Assembly (NCBI GenBank): GCA_050084985.1
Contig: JBITNC010000001.1
Location: 15,314,001-15,378,000, forward strand
Source of the DNA: Nageia nagi
Lineage: Eukaryota; Pinophyta
Direction: 5' to 3'
DNA length: 64,000 bases
Part shown: positions 1 through 11,767 of the stretch, piece after piece
How the letters are laid out: every line of letters begins with the position of its first letter
How positions within the stretch are numbered: the first letter of the stretch is position 1
Notes under the pieces: model-generated
What the model was told of the DNA's origin: nothing
What the model saw: the letters and a program-made list of their open reading frames with translations, nothing else
Databases searched by the model: none
Program-made: the position numbers and the translations under genes

Positions 1-1433
1 ATGTATTAATGTAATAGGAATATGGTTTGTATGATATTATATGATATTATATTACTATACATTACTAGACAATGAGAAATTATGATGTATTATCTATATA
101 TACAATATGTAAGATGGAGCCATGTATGGAATACCGTTATGACATATAGATGATATGTTAATGATATTATATGTGCAATGTTGATGTGTTAAACATATTA
201 GTGTGATGTTCATGTTTCATTATAAGATGAAAATGTGATGGACTATGATAATGTTCTTATAACATTTATGAACATTAATTCAGATTCATGATGAGTTTAA
301 ATATGATAAGTTTATATATGTTTTATTATGAATGAATACTCTCAATATTGCTAGATAAGAATTATTTCAAAGTTGTATACTTGTTCAAAATTGAATGATA
401 AGATGATGTTATTAGATAATATCCAAGAAAACTATATTCAATGATGCTATGATGGGTAAGGTACTTGCCATTCTTATTGTAGTCTTTTCATGTTGTTAGA
501 CTATTTGTGTAGAAATGTTATTGCATGAGTAGGAGTAATAATCTTTCTAATGAAATTAGTTATGAATGTCTTAAGGTATACTTCTATAGTTGTGAGAAGA
601 TAAATTAGTTGTTTTCCTAATCTACCTAAGTAAGAGTTAGCATGCTTGGATAAGCTATAATAAAACTAGGTGTGAGACTTAATACTTATTACCTACTATA
701 TTGAGATAATCTTGGAAATTGAATATGAAACCTAGTTGGAACCCTAGGTAATACTTGAGCACTATAGTATGATATTAACAAATTATTGGGTAGGATAATT
801 CAAGAAATATTATGAGAACAAGGAGTTATCAAATAGGATAGTTCAAGCAGTTCTCTACACATATGAATTCAAGATGAGAATAAGAATTATAGGAAAGAAT
901 AATAAAGGAATTCACAAGATTGATTATAAAGGACCCTAAAGTACTTAAATTACTAATCTTGATGATGGTTTTAATCTAGATAAGTTGAGATACCATCAAA
1001 AAGATAGAATGTTTCAAGATAAGATGTCTAAGTAAGAAGGATAATATCTCCTAAGATGAACATTCTAGGCAAGCCATTTAGGATATTTAATGAAAAGGTT
1101 AAATAATAAGAGATAAATGGTGTTATCATCTAATGATGAGATTGTGACTCAAGAATAACAACACTTAGAACCATTAAGTGATCTTAATATCATGATTCAT
1201 AAGTAGCTTCTAAAATTTCATTATTGAATGTCCATGTGTATTTGTATATTGGTTTTAAAAAAATGATTAAATAAGGGTTTATTGGGATTGGAGTTAGTTC
1301 AAATTCGATTTTTAAGGTGTATAACACTAGTGGTGATATAAAAATTCACCTATACCAAATGGTGATATATGAAATATCCACTTTTTGAAGGAAGTTCACA
1401 CTACTTCTCACTTCAAAGAATGATATCAAAAAA
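1..1433. other. AT-rich left flank, no gene seen
   Basis: No open frame of note and no retrotransposon domain is visible on either strand. The sequence is AT-rich and of low complexity, with many short TATGAT-like runs in the first 350 bases. It ends in an A-rich run directly before the first LTR of the tandem copia element. Confidence 0.6.
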
Positions 1434-3090
1434 TGTTGAGCATGTGTGATTGTCATTGTTGTCAACACGTGGTTTTGGTAAAGATCGGGTTCCGAAGGTG
1501 ATGAGGTCAGCAAGGAGAATTGAAAAGCTGGGGTTAGTAAATTAAGCATTTGGAAATGAAAAGATAAAAGTCCGGAGATAAAAGTCCGAAGATAAAAGTT
1601 CGAAGATAAAAGTCCGGAGATAAAAGTTCGGAGATAAAAGTCCGAAGATAAAAGTCCGAAGATAAAAGTCCAGAGATAAAAGTCCGGAGATAAAAGTCCG
1701 GAGATAAAAGTCCGGAGAGAAAAGTCCGGAGATAAAAGTTCGGAGATAAAAGTCCAAAGATAAAAGTCCAGAGATAAAAGTCCGAAGATAAAAGTTCAAA
1801 GATAAAAGTCTGGAGATAAAAGTCCAGAGATAAAAGTCTAAAGATAAAAGTCCAGAGATAAAAGTCCAGAGATAAAAGTTCGGAGATAAAAGTATGGAGA
1901 TAAAAGTTTGGAGATAAAAGTTTGGAGATAAAAGTCCGGAGATAAAAGTTTGGAGATAAAAGTCTGGAGATAAAAGTCCAGAGATAAAATTTCGAAGATA
2001 AAAGTCTAAAGATAAAAGTTCCAATAAGTGGAGATAAAAGTTTGGAGATAAAAGTCCGGAGATAAAAGTCCAGAGATAAAGTCCAAACATCACAGGAAGC
2101 ATTTTAGTCTACTTTTGGAGTCCAGAGAAGATGATGTTAGCAGTTGGTGTTGAAAAGTTCGAAAGGCCACGCAGATACCTTGGAACTTTCTTCTGGAGTT
2201 CGGAGATGATGACATCATGGTGTATACAATAAACATCCGATAAGCTAGTTAATCTCTAGGCTATAGAAAGAGACTCTGAAACTAAATAATCAGATACTGT
2301 CAAATCTTCGAAATCAGTGGAGAAAGAGCTATACTTGTCTGAACAACTCTGTTTGAGTAATAGGAGTGTTCATCAGTTACAACAGTTACAATCTCAGATA
2401 GTGAACTCTCTTAGTGCAGGAACAGTTACAAATAAAGATTCTTTTCATTTTATTTTTGATGACATGTAATGATAGGAACAGTTTCTTGGGGGTTTTCTTG
2501 ATGTGTAACGGTTGTAGGAATGGATGTGAAGAGTGCATTGGAGATGAAGTGAAAATTGGCAAGTAGAGAAGTGTAGCACCGGATGTAATAGTGTGGGTGA
2601 GGGGGTATGAGGAGCATGTGAAGTAAGCAAACGAATATGCAGATTGTATTGTGATTGATTAACTATGTTACTTTGGAGCTGTGTGCAGAGATCAAATAAT
2701 GAGCTTGAGAGCTAGACCATTAAGGGTCTTCTAGAACTATATTCTTTCCTCCTTTTTGAATGATGTATCAAGTGGGTGCTTGATAGCTGGAATTGGTGTT
2801 CCAAGTAGTAGGTGCTGCTATTTTTAAAAGTGGTAGCTGGTGCTACCCTTCACAGTTGGTGCTGTGAATCTGTAAGCTTTCTTTAATGACTGGATTTGGA
2901 TTGGAGTCCAAGCAGTCATGTTCGGGGATGTAGCCAATCTAGTGAACCTCGTTATATCTGGTGTTGTGTGATGTACTTGGTGTGCTTGCTCAATTTTCTC
3001 TAGTTTTTAATCTATCTTTATTTAAGAAGGTTAAATTGATTAATTTTTTTTACACTGATTCACCCCCCTCTCAGTGTCACTTGAAGTACA
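1434..3090 (+). repeat. LTR A, original 5' LTR of the tandem copia element
   Basis: A 1657 bp repeat starting TGTTGAGCATG and ending GAAGTACA, bounded on the right by ATAAT and the primer-binding site. It holds a 14-bp minisatellite in its left third. Compared with LTRs B and C it differs by roughly 4% over the ~330 bp at about 2425-2750, but its last ~200 bp match LTR B almost exactly. It keeps the expected TG start, whereas B and C start with TC. Confidence 0.92.
1558..2080 (+). repeat. 14-bp minisatellite in LTR A
   Basis: About 37 head-to-tail copies of a 14-bp unit, consensus AGATAAAAGTCCGG, with frequent C/T and G/A variants at the last four positions and one interruption near 2023-2033. 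Because 14 is not a multiple of 3, three units read as 14 codons, so the minus strand shows a long false ORF with a 14-residue period. Confidence 0.95.
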
Positions 3091-3095
3091 ATAAT

Positions 3096-3108
3096 TGGTA
3101 TCAGAGCC
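3096..3108 (+). other. Primer-binding site, copy 1 (initiator tRNA-Met)
   Basis: TGGTATCAGAGCC lies 5 bp after the end of LTR A (spacer ATAAT). This is the usual site for minus-strand priming in plant copia elements and fixes the plus orientation. Confidence 0.95.
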
Positions 3109-3157
3109 AGGTTCCTACTTAGGCTATAACAGCTAAGGAGATCCTGGTAGTGACACT

Positions 3158-4723
3158 ATGGCAAGCGGAGAAGGTTTCTCATCTAACAAGGCACCTCTCT
3201 TTGATGGAACCAATTATGATTTCTGGAAAATTTGAATGAAGACTTATCTCAGTGCATTGGGTTTTGGTACTTGGGATGCTGTTAAAAGGGGTTACACTCC
3301 TCCCCCTACAGGTCCATCAGATGAAGTAGAAAGAAAGGCATTTGAATGTGATGCAAAAGCAAGAAATGCTCTAATGTGTGGTCTTATGGATAGTGAACTG
3401 GTGAAAGTTATGGCATGCAAATCTGCAAAAGAAATATGGAATAAGTTGAAGAGCATTCACGAAGGAGATGATAAAGTCAAGGAAGCAAAACTCCAAACCC
3501 ATAGAGCTCAATTCGAAGTTCTAAAGATGAATGAAGATGAAACCATCGAAGCATACATATTGAGAGTAAATGAAATTACTAATGCAATCAGAGGTCTTGG
3601 GGAAGAAATTGAAGATCATGTCAACATGAAAAAGGTACTACGATCTCTCACATCTTGCTTTGATTCAAAGGTGTCTGCTATTGAAGAAGCAAAAAATTTG
3701 AAAACTTTTAGCATGGATGAAATGCATGGATCGCTGACTGCTTATAAAATGAGGATCAAAAAAGCAAAACATTCAGAAAAGGAAGCAACATTTAAAGCCA
3801 ATAACAGTACCAAAGCCAAAATAGATTTTGACGATGAGGAACAATCTGATGGAGCAGAAGCAAATTTTGTTAGAAAGCTAAAAAGGGGAAAAGGTAAATA
3901 TAAAGGCAAGCTATCGTTTAAATGTTTTAACTGTGGTGGTATTGGTCATTTCATTTCAAAATGTCCATATAGAAAAATTGATAAAGATGATCAAGAATCA
4001 TATTTTGAGAAAAACCAAAAAATGAAATCTCATGCTCGAAATAAAAGGTCAAATAGACAGAGCTTCATATCTAGAAATGAAGGCTCCACTAATGATGATT
4101 CCAGTAATGAATCAGAAAAAGAATACAATGGAGCATTGTTTATGGCATTTGAAGAGAAACTGAATGAAGATAATCAAAATGACCAAGAACATAAAAAGGA
4201 AGAGACAGATGAAGAAAATGACTATGAGATTGAGATTGATATTGAAGAAGAACTAATAATAGCATTGAATGAACTGGATAAAGAAATAAAGAAAAATAAG
4301 AAACTCTCAAAAAGGTTTGATGATGCAAGTAAAATTATAGAAAACTTAAAAATAGAAGTGGAAGAATCTAAGAGGATAAATGAGAGTTTGGAGGAACAGC
4401 TTCTTGTGAAATTTAAAAATTGCAGTAAGCTTGAAGAAGAAATAACTGGGCTACGTATGCAACTAGAGAAAGTCACCAAGAAAATTAGCTCTTTTGAATA
4501 TCTAGAAGGAAGGTCGACTAAACTCAGCGAAATCATTAACAGTCAAAGAATGTTTTCTGATAAATCTGGTCTGGGATATGAACAAGGACAATCTTTCAAT
4601 GACATAAAAAGGGAAAACATAAAAGAAACCAAGAAGAAGGAAGATAGCTCAGGACTAGAGGATGATGGCTTCATTCAAGTGCATTCCAGAAGAAGACCCT
4701 ATGCAGGACCAAGAAGTACTTAG
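3158..4723 (+). pseudogene. gag: Copia gag, copy 1 (broken)
   Basis: This is the capsid/nucleocapsid part of the polyprotein that packages element RNA in the cytoplasm. The frame opens at ATG 3158 with a MASGEGFSS-type start typical of copia gag. It is interrupted by TGA at 3233-3235, then runs 495 codons from ATG 3236. The N-terminal half matches the copia gag family (UBN2 type): the WNKLKSIHEGD and LRSLTS blocks lie near residues 66-145. A CCHC zinc knuckle (CFNCGGIGHFISKCP) lies near residues 229-243 of the 495-codon part. An acidic, lysine-rich, strongly heptad-like coiled coil follows at about 330-425, as in Sirevirus gags. The frame ends in TAG 4721-4723 and pol continues in the same frame, so gag-pol was one long frame. 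Copy 2 shares both stops. Confidence 0.92.
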
Positions 4724-7700
4724 CAATATAATAGCTACATCCATCCCTTCAATGGATACTGTTTCAAATGCAATGCGTATGGACACAAAATTTCTGAATG
4801 TAAGTATAATATCACTCCAAGAACCTTTGTTACTAGGAATGCATTCGGCCCACTAATGGAGTATCCAGTTGAGTGTTACAACTGTCATGAATATGGACAC
4901 ATTGCCAGATTCTACAGAAATAATCATGGCATGAGGTTCTTTCCATCGAGACAATTTCCTTCCATAAGATAGAATAAACAGTTTCAGAGCAGTCATCCAC
5001 AGGAAGAAGAAAAGTATAATAAAAAACAAGAAGCTAAAATAAAAGTAAAACAAGTCTGGAAAGAAAAGGAGAAACTCAGAGAGGATAAAGAGTCTTTAAT
5101 CATTCAAACAGCATTAAAAGCTCAAGACAAACCATCACCATGGATATTAGATAGTGGATGCTCAAGTCACATGACAGGTGACAAGAAGAAATTTCAAAAA
5201 CTACAGGAATATGAAGGTGGGTCAGTAAGATTTGGAAACAATGATGGCACATAGATTATCGGTAAAGGGATAGTCAAAATAAATGATGACAACATTAGAT
5301 CCGAAGAGGTATTATTTGTTGTGAGATTGAGGCATAATTTGTTGAGCGTCAGTCAAATATGTGACAAAGGACATGATGTGATTTTCAAAAAGCATGGCTG
5401 TGAGATCCGAAGGGCAAATAGTGGTAGACTTGTAGCAGTTGGTACAAGAACCTGTGGTAATTTATACACCTTATCAGATATTTCAGAGGGATCATGTCTT
5501 CTAGGCTAGGAGAGTGATGATTGGCTATGGCATAAGATATTGGGACACATCTATTTTAATAACTTGATGAACATTTGCTCAAAAAGAGTAGTAAGAGATA
5601 TGCCCAGTATCAGCAAACCAGCAAATGATATTTGTGATTCATGCCAAAGGGGAAAGCAAACTCAGGCAAAGTTCAAAGTGAAATAATATCACACAAGCAG
5701 ACCATTGGAAATCATACACACCGACCTATGTGGACCAATGAGAACCCAAAGCATCAATGGAGATAAGTATTTTATTCTATTCATAGATGATTATTCAAGA
5801 ATGACTTGGGTGCAATTTTTGAAACATAAATCTGAAGCTTTTGAAATGTTCAAAGCATTTAAAAATCAAGTAGAAAATCAGATAGAGAGGAGAATTAAAT
5901 GTCTTCACTCAGACAGAGGAGGTGAGTTCACTTCTGATGAGTTTTCTAAGTTTTGTATACAACACGGAATTAAAAGACAATTCTCTGCAGCAAGAACTCC
6001 ACAACAAAATGGAGTAGTTGAAAGAAAAAATAGAGCAGTACAAGAAATAGCTCGAACCATGCTAATAGAGAGCAAGGTTGCTAATAGGTTCTGGAAAGAA
6101 GTAGTGCATACTGTAGTGCATATTCAAAATAGATGTATGATGCGACCACATGAGGACAGAACACCATATGAATTATGGTTTGGAAGAAAAGCTACAGTGA
6201 GGCACTTCAAGATCTTTGGCAGTAAATGCTATATCAAGAGAATAGAAGAAAATTTAGGAAAGTTTGAGGATAGATCTGATGAAGGTATCTTTCTTGGTTA
6301 CTCTTCGAAGAGCAAAGCATACAGGTGTTACAATAAAAGGACAAAAACAATCGTTGATAGTGTTGATGTTCGTGTTGATGAGCAAAGAGATCTTCCTAAG
6401 AGAAATGATGATGATGATCTTCTTGCCTATCAAGATTCAATTGAAGAAGACAAAAAGAATAAAAACAAATCTAAGCCTCCTGTACAGCAATCATAAGTAA
6501 AGAAACCAGAAGATTCAAATTCACCAAGTAACCCAAATAGTGTTTTAGAAAATGAGTTGGAAGAAGATGAAAATTCAAAAACTCCACCAAATAGATGGCA
6601 CAAGGATCATCCACAAGAGCAAATCATCGGTGAGTTTCATATAGGCATCCAAACTCGCAGAGGGGTTTCATGCACCTATTCTCTCCTATCCAATATAGAG
6701 CCTAAAAATGTCTCAGAAGCTAGCCAAGATGAAAGCTGGATGAAAGCAATGGAGGAAGAACTCACTCAAATTGAAAAGAATGAAACATGGGAACTCGTTC
6801 CTAGACTAGCCAATAAAAATGTGATTGGCACAAAGTGGATTTTTTGCAATAAGTTGAATGAAGATGGGATAGTGGTTCGAAATAAAGCTAGACTTATCTG
6901 CAAGGGATATGCTCAAGTTGAAGGAATTAATTTTGAAAAAACTTTTGCACCTGTGGCCAGATTAGAAGCTATTCGCATGTTTTTAGCTTTTACAGTGTAT
7001 AAAGACTTTAAAGTTTATCAAATGGATGTAAAATCAGCCTTTCTAAATGGAAAAATTAAGGAAGAAGTCTATATTGAATAGCCAGATGGTTTCCAATTGG
7101 GAGAGAATCTTAATCTGGTATGCAAACTAAAGAAGGCTCTGTATGGTTTAAAACAGGCACCTCGAGCATGGTACTCCAGACTTGATACATATCTTCAGCA
7201 GTAAGGCTTTAGAAAAGGAATGGTGGATAGCAATTTATACATTAAATCAGAAAAGGAAAATCAGCTAATTGTTGTTGTCTATGTAGATGATATAATTTTT
7301 GGAGGAAGCAAGGAGCTATGTAAAACTCTTGCTAACAACATGCAAATAGAATTCGAGATGTCTATGATAGGTGAGCTTGCATTTTTTCTCGGCCTACAAA
7401 TCAATCAGTTGAAGAATGGCATGTTCATTTCTCAAACCAAGTATGTTAAGGAGATGCTAAAGAAGTTTACCATGGAAGAATGTAAACCTGTGAGCACCCC
7501 TATGACGACAGACTACAAATTAAGCAAGGATGATAAAGCACCAACAGTAGATCAAACACAATATAGGTCAATGATTGGAAGTTTATATTTGATAGCTACT
7601 AGACCAGATATTCTTCAAGCAGTATGTATGGTTGCTCGATTTCAAGCAAATCCCAAAGAAACACATGTTACTGTAGTAAAGAGAATATTTAGATATCTCA

Positions 7701-8227
7701 AAGGCACAGTAGAATATGGTTTATGGTATCTTAGAGGAAAGAACTTTACACCTATTGCCTTTTCAGATGCAGACTGGGCAGGATGCGTGGATGATAGGAA
7801 GAGCACCAGTGGAGGAGTATTTTATTTGGGTAATAATCTTGTTGGTTGGCACAGTAAAAAGCAAGACTCAGTATCCCTATCTATAGCAGAAGCAGAGTAT
7901 ATAGTAGCAACTTCTTACTGCACACAGATTCTATGGATGAAGCAGATGCTAAAAGATTTTGGTATACAGATTAACGAGCCCATATCAGTTCTGTGTGATA
8001 ACACAAGTGCAATCAATATCTCAAAAAATCCTATTATGCACTCACGAACAAAGCATATAGCAATCAGATATCACTTTCTAAAAGAAAGAGTGGCACAAGG
8101 AGAAGTACAGTTGGATTTTGTTCCAACCACAGAGCAAGTAGCAGACATCTTTACAAAGCCTTTGCCCAAAGATGTCTTCGAATATCTTCAAAACAAGCTA
8201 GGAGTTGTTGTCCTTCCCACGCATTAG
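4724..8227 (+). pseudogene. pol: Copia pol, copy 1: protease-integrase-RT-RNase H (broken by stops)
   Basis: The polyprotein region continues in the gag frame to TAG 8225. Two further zinc-knuckle motifs come first; the second (4873-4914) has Tyr in place of its last Cys. The protease has the LDSGCSSHMTG motif (about 5146-5178). The integrase has WHKILGH and CDSCQRGK of the zinc domain and the D,D,E residues in HTDLCGP, LHSDRGGEF and QQNGVVERKN (5705-6496). The RT has [11 protein letters not shown] and VYVDDIIFG. RNase H has the SDADWAGC and AEAEYIVA blocks. In-frame stops lie at 4970, 5252, 5507, 5684, 6494, 7079 and 7202. There is no frameshift over about 1,690 gag-pol codons, so decay here is by base substitution only. 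The stop at 7079 (TAG) is CAG in copy 2, which shows a Gln-to-stop change directly. Confidence 0.95.
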
Positions 8228-8454
8228 CTAGTTCTGGACGTCACATTCTCAGGGGTAGTGTTTATTTTTTTCTTCCTATGTTGCTTCTGTGTATCTTATT
8301 TTTGTATGCATACTACTGATTTCCTGAGAATGTCATGTATGGACTCAGGGGGAGTCTGTAAATGCCCTTTGTTATTATTGACAAAGGGGGAGAGAAAAGT
8401 CCTGATGCTGGTGTCTAATCAAGTGGTGTTGCCAACAATTCCAAAGGGGGAGAT
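8228..8454 (+). other. Copia 3' untranslated region with several polypurine tracts, copy 1
   Basis: Three G-rich purine runs lie between the end of pol and LTR B: near 8346-8353 (TCAGGGGGAG), 8383-8397 (ACAAAGGGGGAGAG) and 8440-8454 (CCAAAGGGGGAGATT). The last one abuts the LTR and is the functional position for plus-strand priming. Repeated polypurine tracts are a known feature of Sireviruses. A 70-codon open frame (8258-8470) runs across this region into the LTR; it has no recognisable domain and is probably chance. Confidence 0.8.
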
Positions 8455-10134
8455 TCTTGAGCATGTGTGATTGTCATTGTTGTCAACACGTGGTTTTGGT
8501 AAAGATCGGGTTCTGGAGGTGATGAGGTCAGCAAGGAGAATTGAAAAGCTGAGGTTAGTAAATTAAGCGTTCCAGACTGAAAAGATAAAAGTCTAGAGAT
8601 AAAAATTTGGAGATAAAAGTCTGGAGATAAAATTCCAGAGATAAAAGTCTGGAGACAAAAGTCCAAATATAAAAGTCCGGAGATAAAAGTTCGAAGATAA
8701 AAGTCTGGAGATAAAAGTCCAAAGATAAAAGTCCGAAGATAAAAGTTCAGAGATAAAAGTTCGGAGATAAAAGTACGAAGATAAAAGTTCAGAGAGAAAA
8801 GTCCAGTGAGAAAAGTCCGGAGATAAAAGTCCAGAGATAAAAGTTTGGAGATAAAAGTTTGGAGATAAAAGTTTGGAGATAAAAGTCTGAAGATAAAAGT
8901 CCGGAGATAAAAGTCCAGAGATAAAAGTCCGGAGATAAAAGTTTGAAGATAAAAGTCCAGAGATAAAAGTTCAGAGATAAAAGTCTGAAGATAAAAGTCC
9001 AAAGATAAAAGTCCAAAGATAAAAGTTTGGAGAGAAAAGTTCAGAGAGAAAAGTCCAGAGATAAAAGTTCAGAGATAAAAGTCCGGAGATAAAAGTTCAA
9101 AGATAAAAGTTCGAAGATAAAATTCCAAACATCATGGGAAGTGTTTTACTCTACTTTTAGAGTCTAGAGAAGATGATGTTAGTAGTTGGTGTTGAAAAGT
9201 CCAGAAGGCCATGCAGATACCTTGGAACTTTCTTCTAGAGTTCGGAGATGATGACATCATGGTGTATACAATAAACATCTGGTAAGCTAGTCAATCTCTA
9301 GGTTATAGAAAGAGACTCCGAAACTAAATAATCAGATACTATCAAATCTCCAAAATCAATGGAGAAAGAGCTATACTTGTCTGAACAACTCTATTTGAGT
9401 AATAGGAGCGTTCGTCAGTTACAGCAGTTACAGTCTCAGATAGTGAACTCTCTTAGTGCAGGAACAGTTACAAATAAAGATTCTTTTCATTTTGTTTTTG
9501 ATGACGTGTAATGATAGGAATAGTTTCTTGGGGGGTTTTCTTGATGTGTAACAGTTGTAGGAATGGATGTGAAGAGTGCATTGGAGATGAAGTGAAAACT
9601 AGCGAGTAGAGAAGTGTAGCATCGGATGTAATAGTGTGGGTGAGGGGGTATGAGGAGCATGTGAAGTAAGCAAATGAATATGCAGATTGTATTGTGATTG
9701 ATTAACTATGTTACTTTAGAGCTATGTGCAGAGATCAAACAATGAGCTTGAGAGCTAGACCATTGAGGGTCTTCTAGAACTGTATTCTTTCCTCCTTTTT
9801 GAATGATGTATCAAGTGGGTGCTTGATAGCTGGAATTGGTGTTCCAAGTAGTAGGTGCTGCTATTTTTAAAAGTGGTAGCTGGTGCTACCCTTCACAGTT
9901 GGTGCTATGAATCTGTAAGCTTTCTTTAATGACTGGATTTGGATTGGAGTCCAAGCAGTCATGTTCGGGGATGTAGCCAATCTAGTGAACCTCGTTATAT
10001 CTGGTGTTGTGTGATGTACTTGGTGTGCTTGCTCAATTTTCTCTAGTTTTTAATCTATCTTTATTTAAGAAGGTTAAATTGATTAATTTTTTTTACACTG
10101 ATTCACCCCCCCTCTCAGTGTCACTTGAAGTACA
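8455..10134 (+). repeat. LTR B, hybrid middle LTR of the tandem copia element
   Basis: A 1680 bp LTR shared by the two internal copies. From its start to at least 9782 it follows LTR C at sites where A and C differ (for example G at 9782, where A has A at 2749). From 9935 to its end it follows LTR A (for example G at 9935 where C has A at 16946, TTCGGGG not TTCAGGG, CTCGTTAT not CTCTTTAT). The switch lies between 9783 and 9934. This is what a crossover between the 3' LTR of one chromatid and the 5' LTR of the other would leave. Confidence 0.9.
8580..9129 (+). repeat. 14-bp minisatellite in LTR B
   Basis: About 39 copies of the AGATAAAAGTCCGG-type unit. The order of variants follows the array in LTR C, with one extra unit in B around 8850-8895, and differs clearly from the array in LTR A. 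Confidence 0.93.
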
Positions 10135-10139
10135 ATAAT

Positions 10140-10152
10140 TGGTATCAGAGCC
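10140..10152 (+). other. Primer-binding site, copy 2 (initiator tRNA-Met)
   Basis: TGGTATCAGAGCC after an ATAAT spacer, identical to the site of copy 1. Confidence 0.95.
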
Positions 10153-10201
10153 AGGTTCCTACTTAGGCTATAACAGCTAAGGAGATCCTGGTAGTGACAC
10201 T

Positions 10202-11767
10202 ATGGCAAGCGGAGAAGGTTTCTCATCTAACAAGGCACCTCTCTTTGATGGAACCAATTATGATTTCTAGAAAATTTGAATGAAGACTTATCTCAGTGCA
10301 TTGGGTTTTGGTACTTGGGATGCTGTTAAAAGGGGTTACACTCCTCCCCCTACAGGTCCATCAGATGAAGTAGAAAGAAAGGCATTTGAATGTGATGCAA
10401 AAGCAAGAAATGCTCTAATGTGTGGTCTTATGGATAGTGAACTGGTGAAAGTTATGGCATGCAAATCTGCAAAAGAAATATGGAATAAGTTGAAGAGCAT
10501 TCACGAAGGAGATGATAAAGTCAAGGAAGCAAAACTCCAAACCCATAGAGCTCAATTCGAAGTTCTAAAGATGAATGAAGATGAAACCATCGAAGCATAC
10601 ATATTGAGAGTAAATGAAATTACTAATGCAATCAGAGGTCTTGGGGAAGAAATTGAAGATCATGTCAACATGAAAAAGGTACTACGATCTCTCACATCTC
10701 GCTTTGATTCAAAGGTGTCTGCTATTGAAGAAGCAAAAAATTTGAAAACTTTTAGCATGGATGAAATGCATGGATCGCTGACTGCTTATAAAATGAGGAT
10801 CGAAAAAGCAAAACATTCAGAAAAGGAAGCAACATTTAAAGCCAATAACAGTACCAAAGCCAAAATAGATTTTGATGATGAGGAACAATCTGATGGAGCA
10901 GAAGCAAATTTTGTTAGAAAGCTAAAAAGGGGAAAAGGTAAATATAAAGGCAAGCTATCGTTTAAATGTTTTAACTGTGGTGGTATTGGTCATTTCATTT
11001 CAAAATGTCCATATAGAAAAATTGATAAAGATGATCAAGAATCATATTTTGAGAAAAACCAAAAAATGAAATCTCATGCTCGAAATAAAAGGTCAAATAG
11101 ACAGAGCTTCATATCTAGAAATGAAGGCTCCACTAATGATGATTCCAGTAATGAATCAGAAAAAGAATACAATGGAGCATTGTTTATGGCATTTGAAGAG
11201 AAACAAAATGAAGATAATCAAAATGACCAAGAACATAAAAAGGAAGAGACAGATGAAGAAAATGACTATGAGATTGAGATTGATATTGAAGAAGAACTAA
11301 TAATAGCATTGAATGAACTGGATAAAGAAATAAAGAAAAATAAGAAACTCTCAAAAAGGTTTGATGATGCAAGTAAAATTATAGAAAACTTAAAAATAGA
11401 AGTGGAAGAATCTAAGAGGATAAATGAGAGTTTGGAGGAACAGCTTCTTGTGAAATTTAAAAATTGCAGTAAGCTTGAAGAAGAAATAACTGGGCTACGT
11501 ATGCAACTAGAGGAAGTCACCAAGAAAATTAGCTCTTTTGAATATCTAGAAGGAAGGTCGACTAAACTCAGCGAAATCATTAACAGTCAAAGAATGTTTT
11601 CTGATAAATCTGGTCTGGGATATGAACAAGGACAATCTTTCAATGACATAAAAAGGGAAAACATAAAAGAAACCAAGAAGAAGGAAGATAGCTCAGGACT
11701 AGAGGATGATGGCTTCATTCAAGTGCATTCCAGAAGAAGACCCTATGCAGGACCAAGAAGTACTTAG
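10202..11767 (+). pseudogene. gag: Copia gag, copy 2 (broken)
   Basis: Nearly identical to the gag of copy 1: the same copia gag domain, CCHC knuckle and coiled-coil tail, from ATG 10202. It shares the TGA before the second ATG (10277-10279) and the terminal TAG (11765-11767). It has its own extra stop, TAG at 10268-10270, where copy 1 has the Trp codon TGG. Only a handful of substitutions separate the two 495-codon parts (for example a Cys/Arg and a Lys/Glu difference near residues 141 and 178), so the copies split recently compared with the age of their LTRs. Confidence 0.92.

Noticed and set aside
1542-2102. Long minus-strand ORF with repeated FYLRTFISGLLSPD-like units in LTR A (also 8415-9002 and 15440-16012)
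   Set aside because: It is the translation of the 14-bp minisatellite: three 14-bp units make 14 codons, so all three frames give the same repeat peptide. No start context or domain supports a gene.
6264-6500. Alternate-frame ORFs inside copia integrase and gag (also 4222-4536, 4662-4856, 11706-11996)
   Set aside because: Shadows of the true gag-pol frame, which carries the recognised domains.
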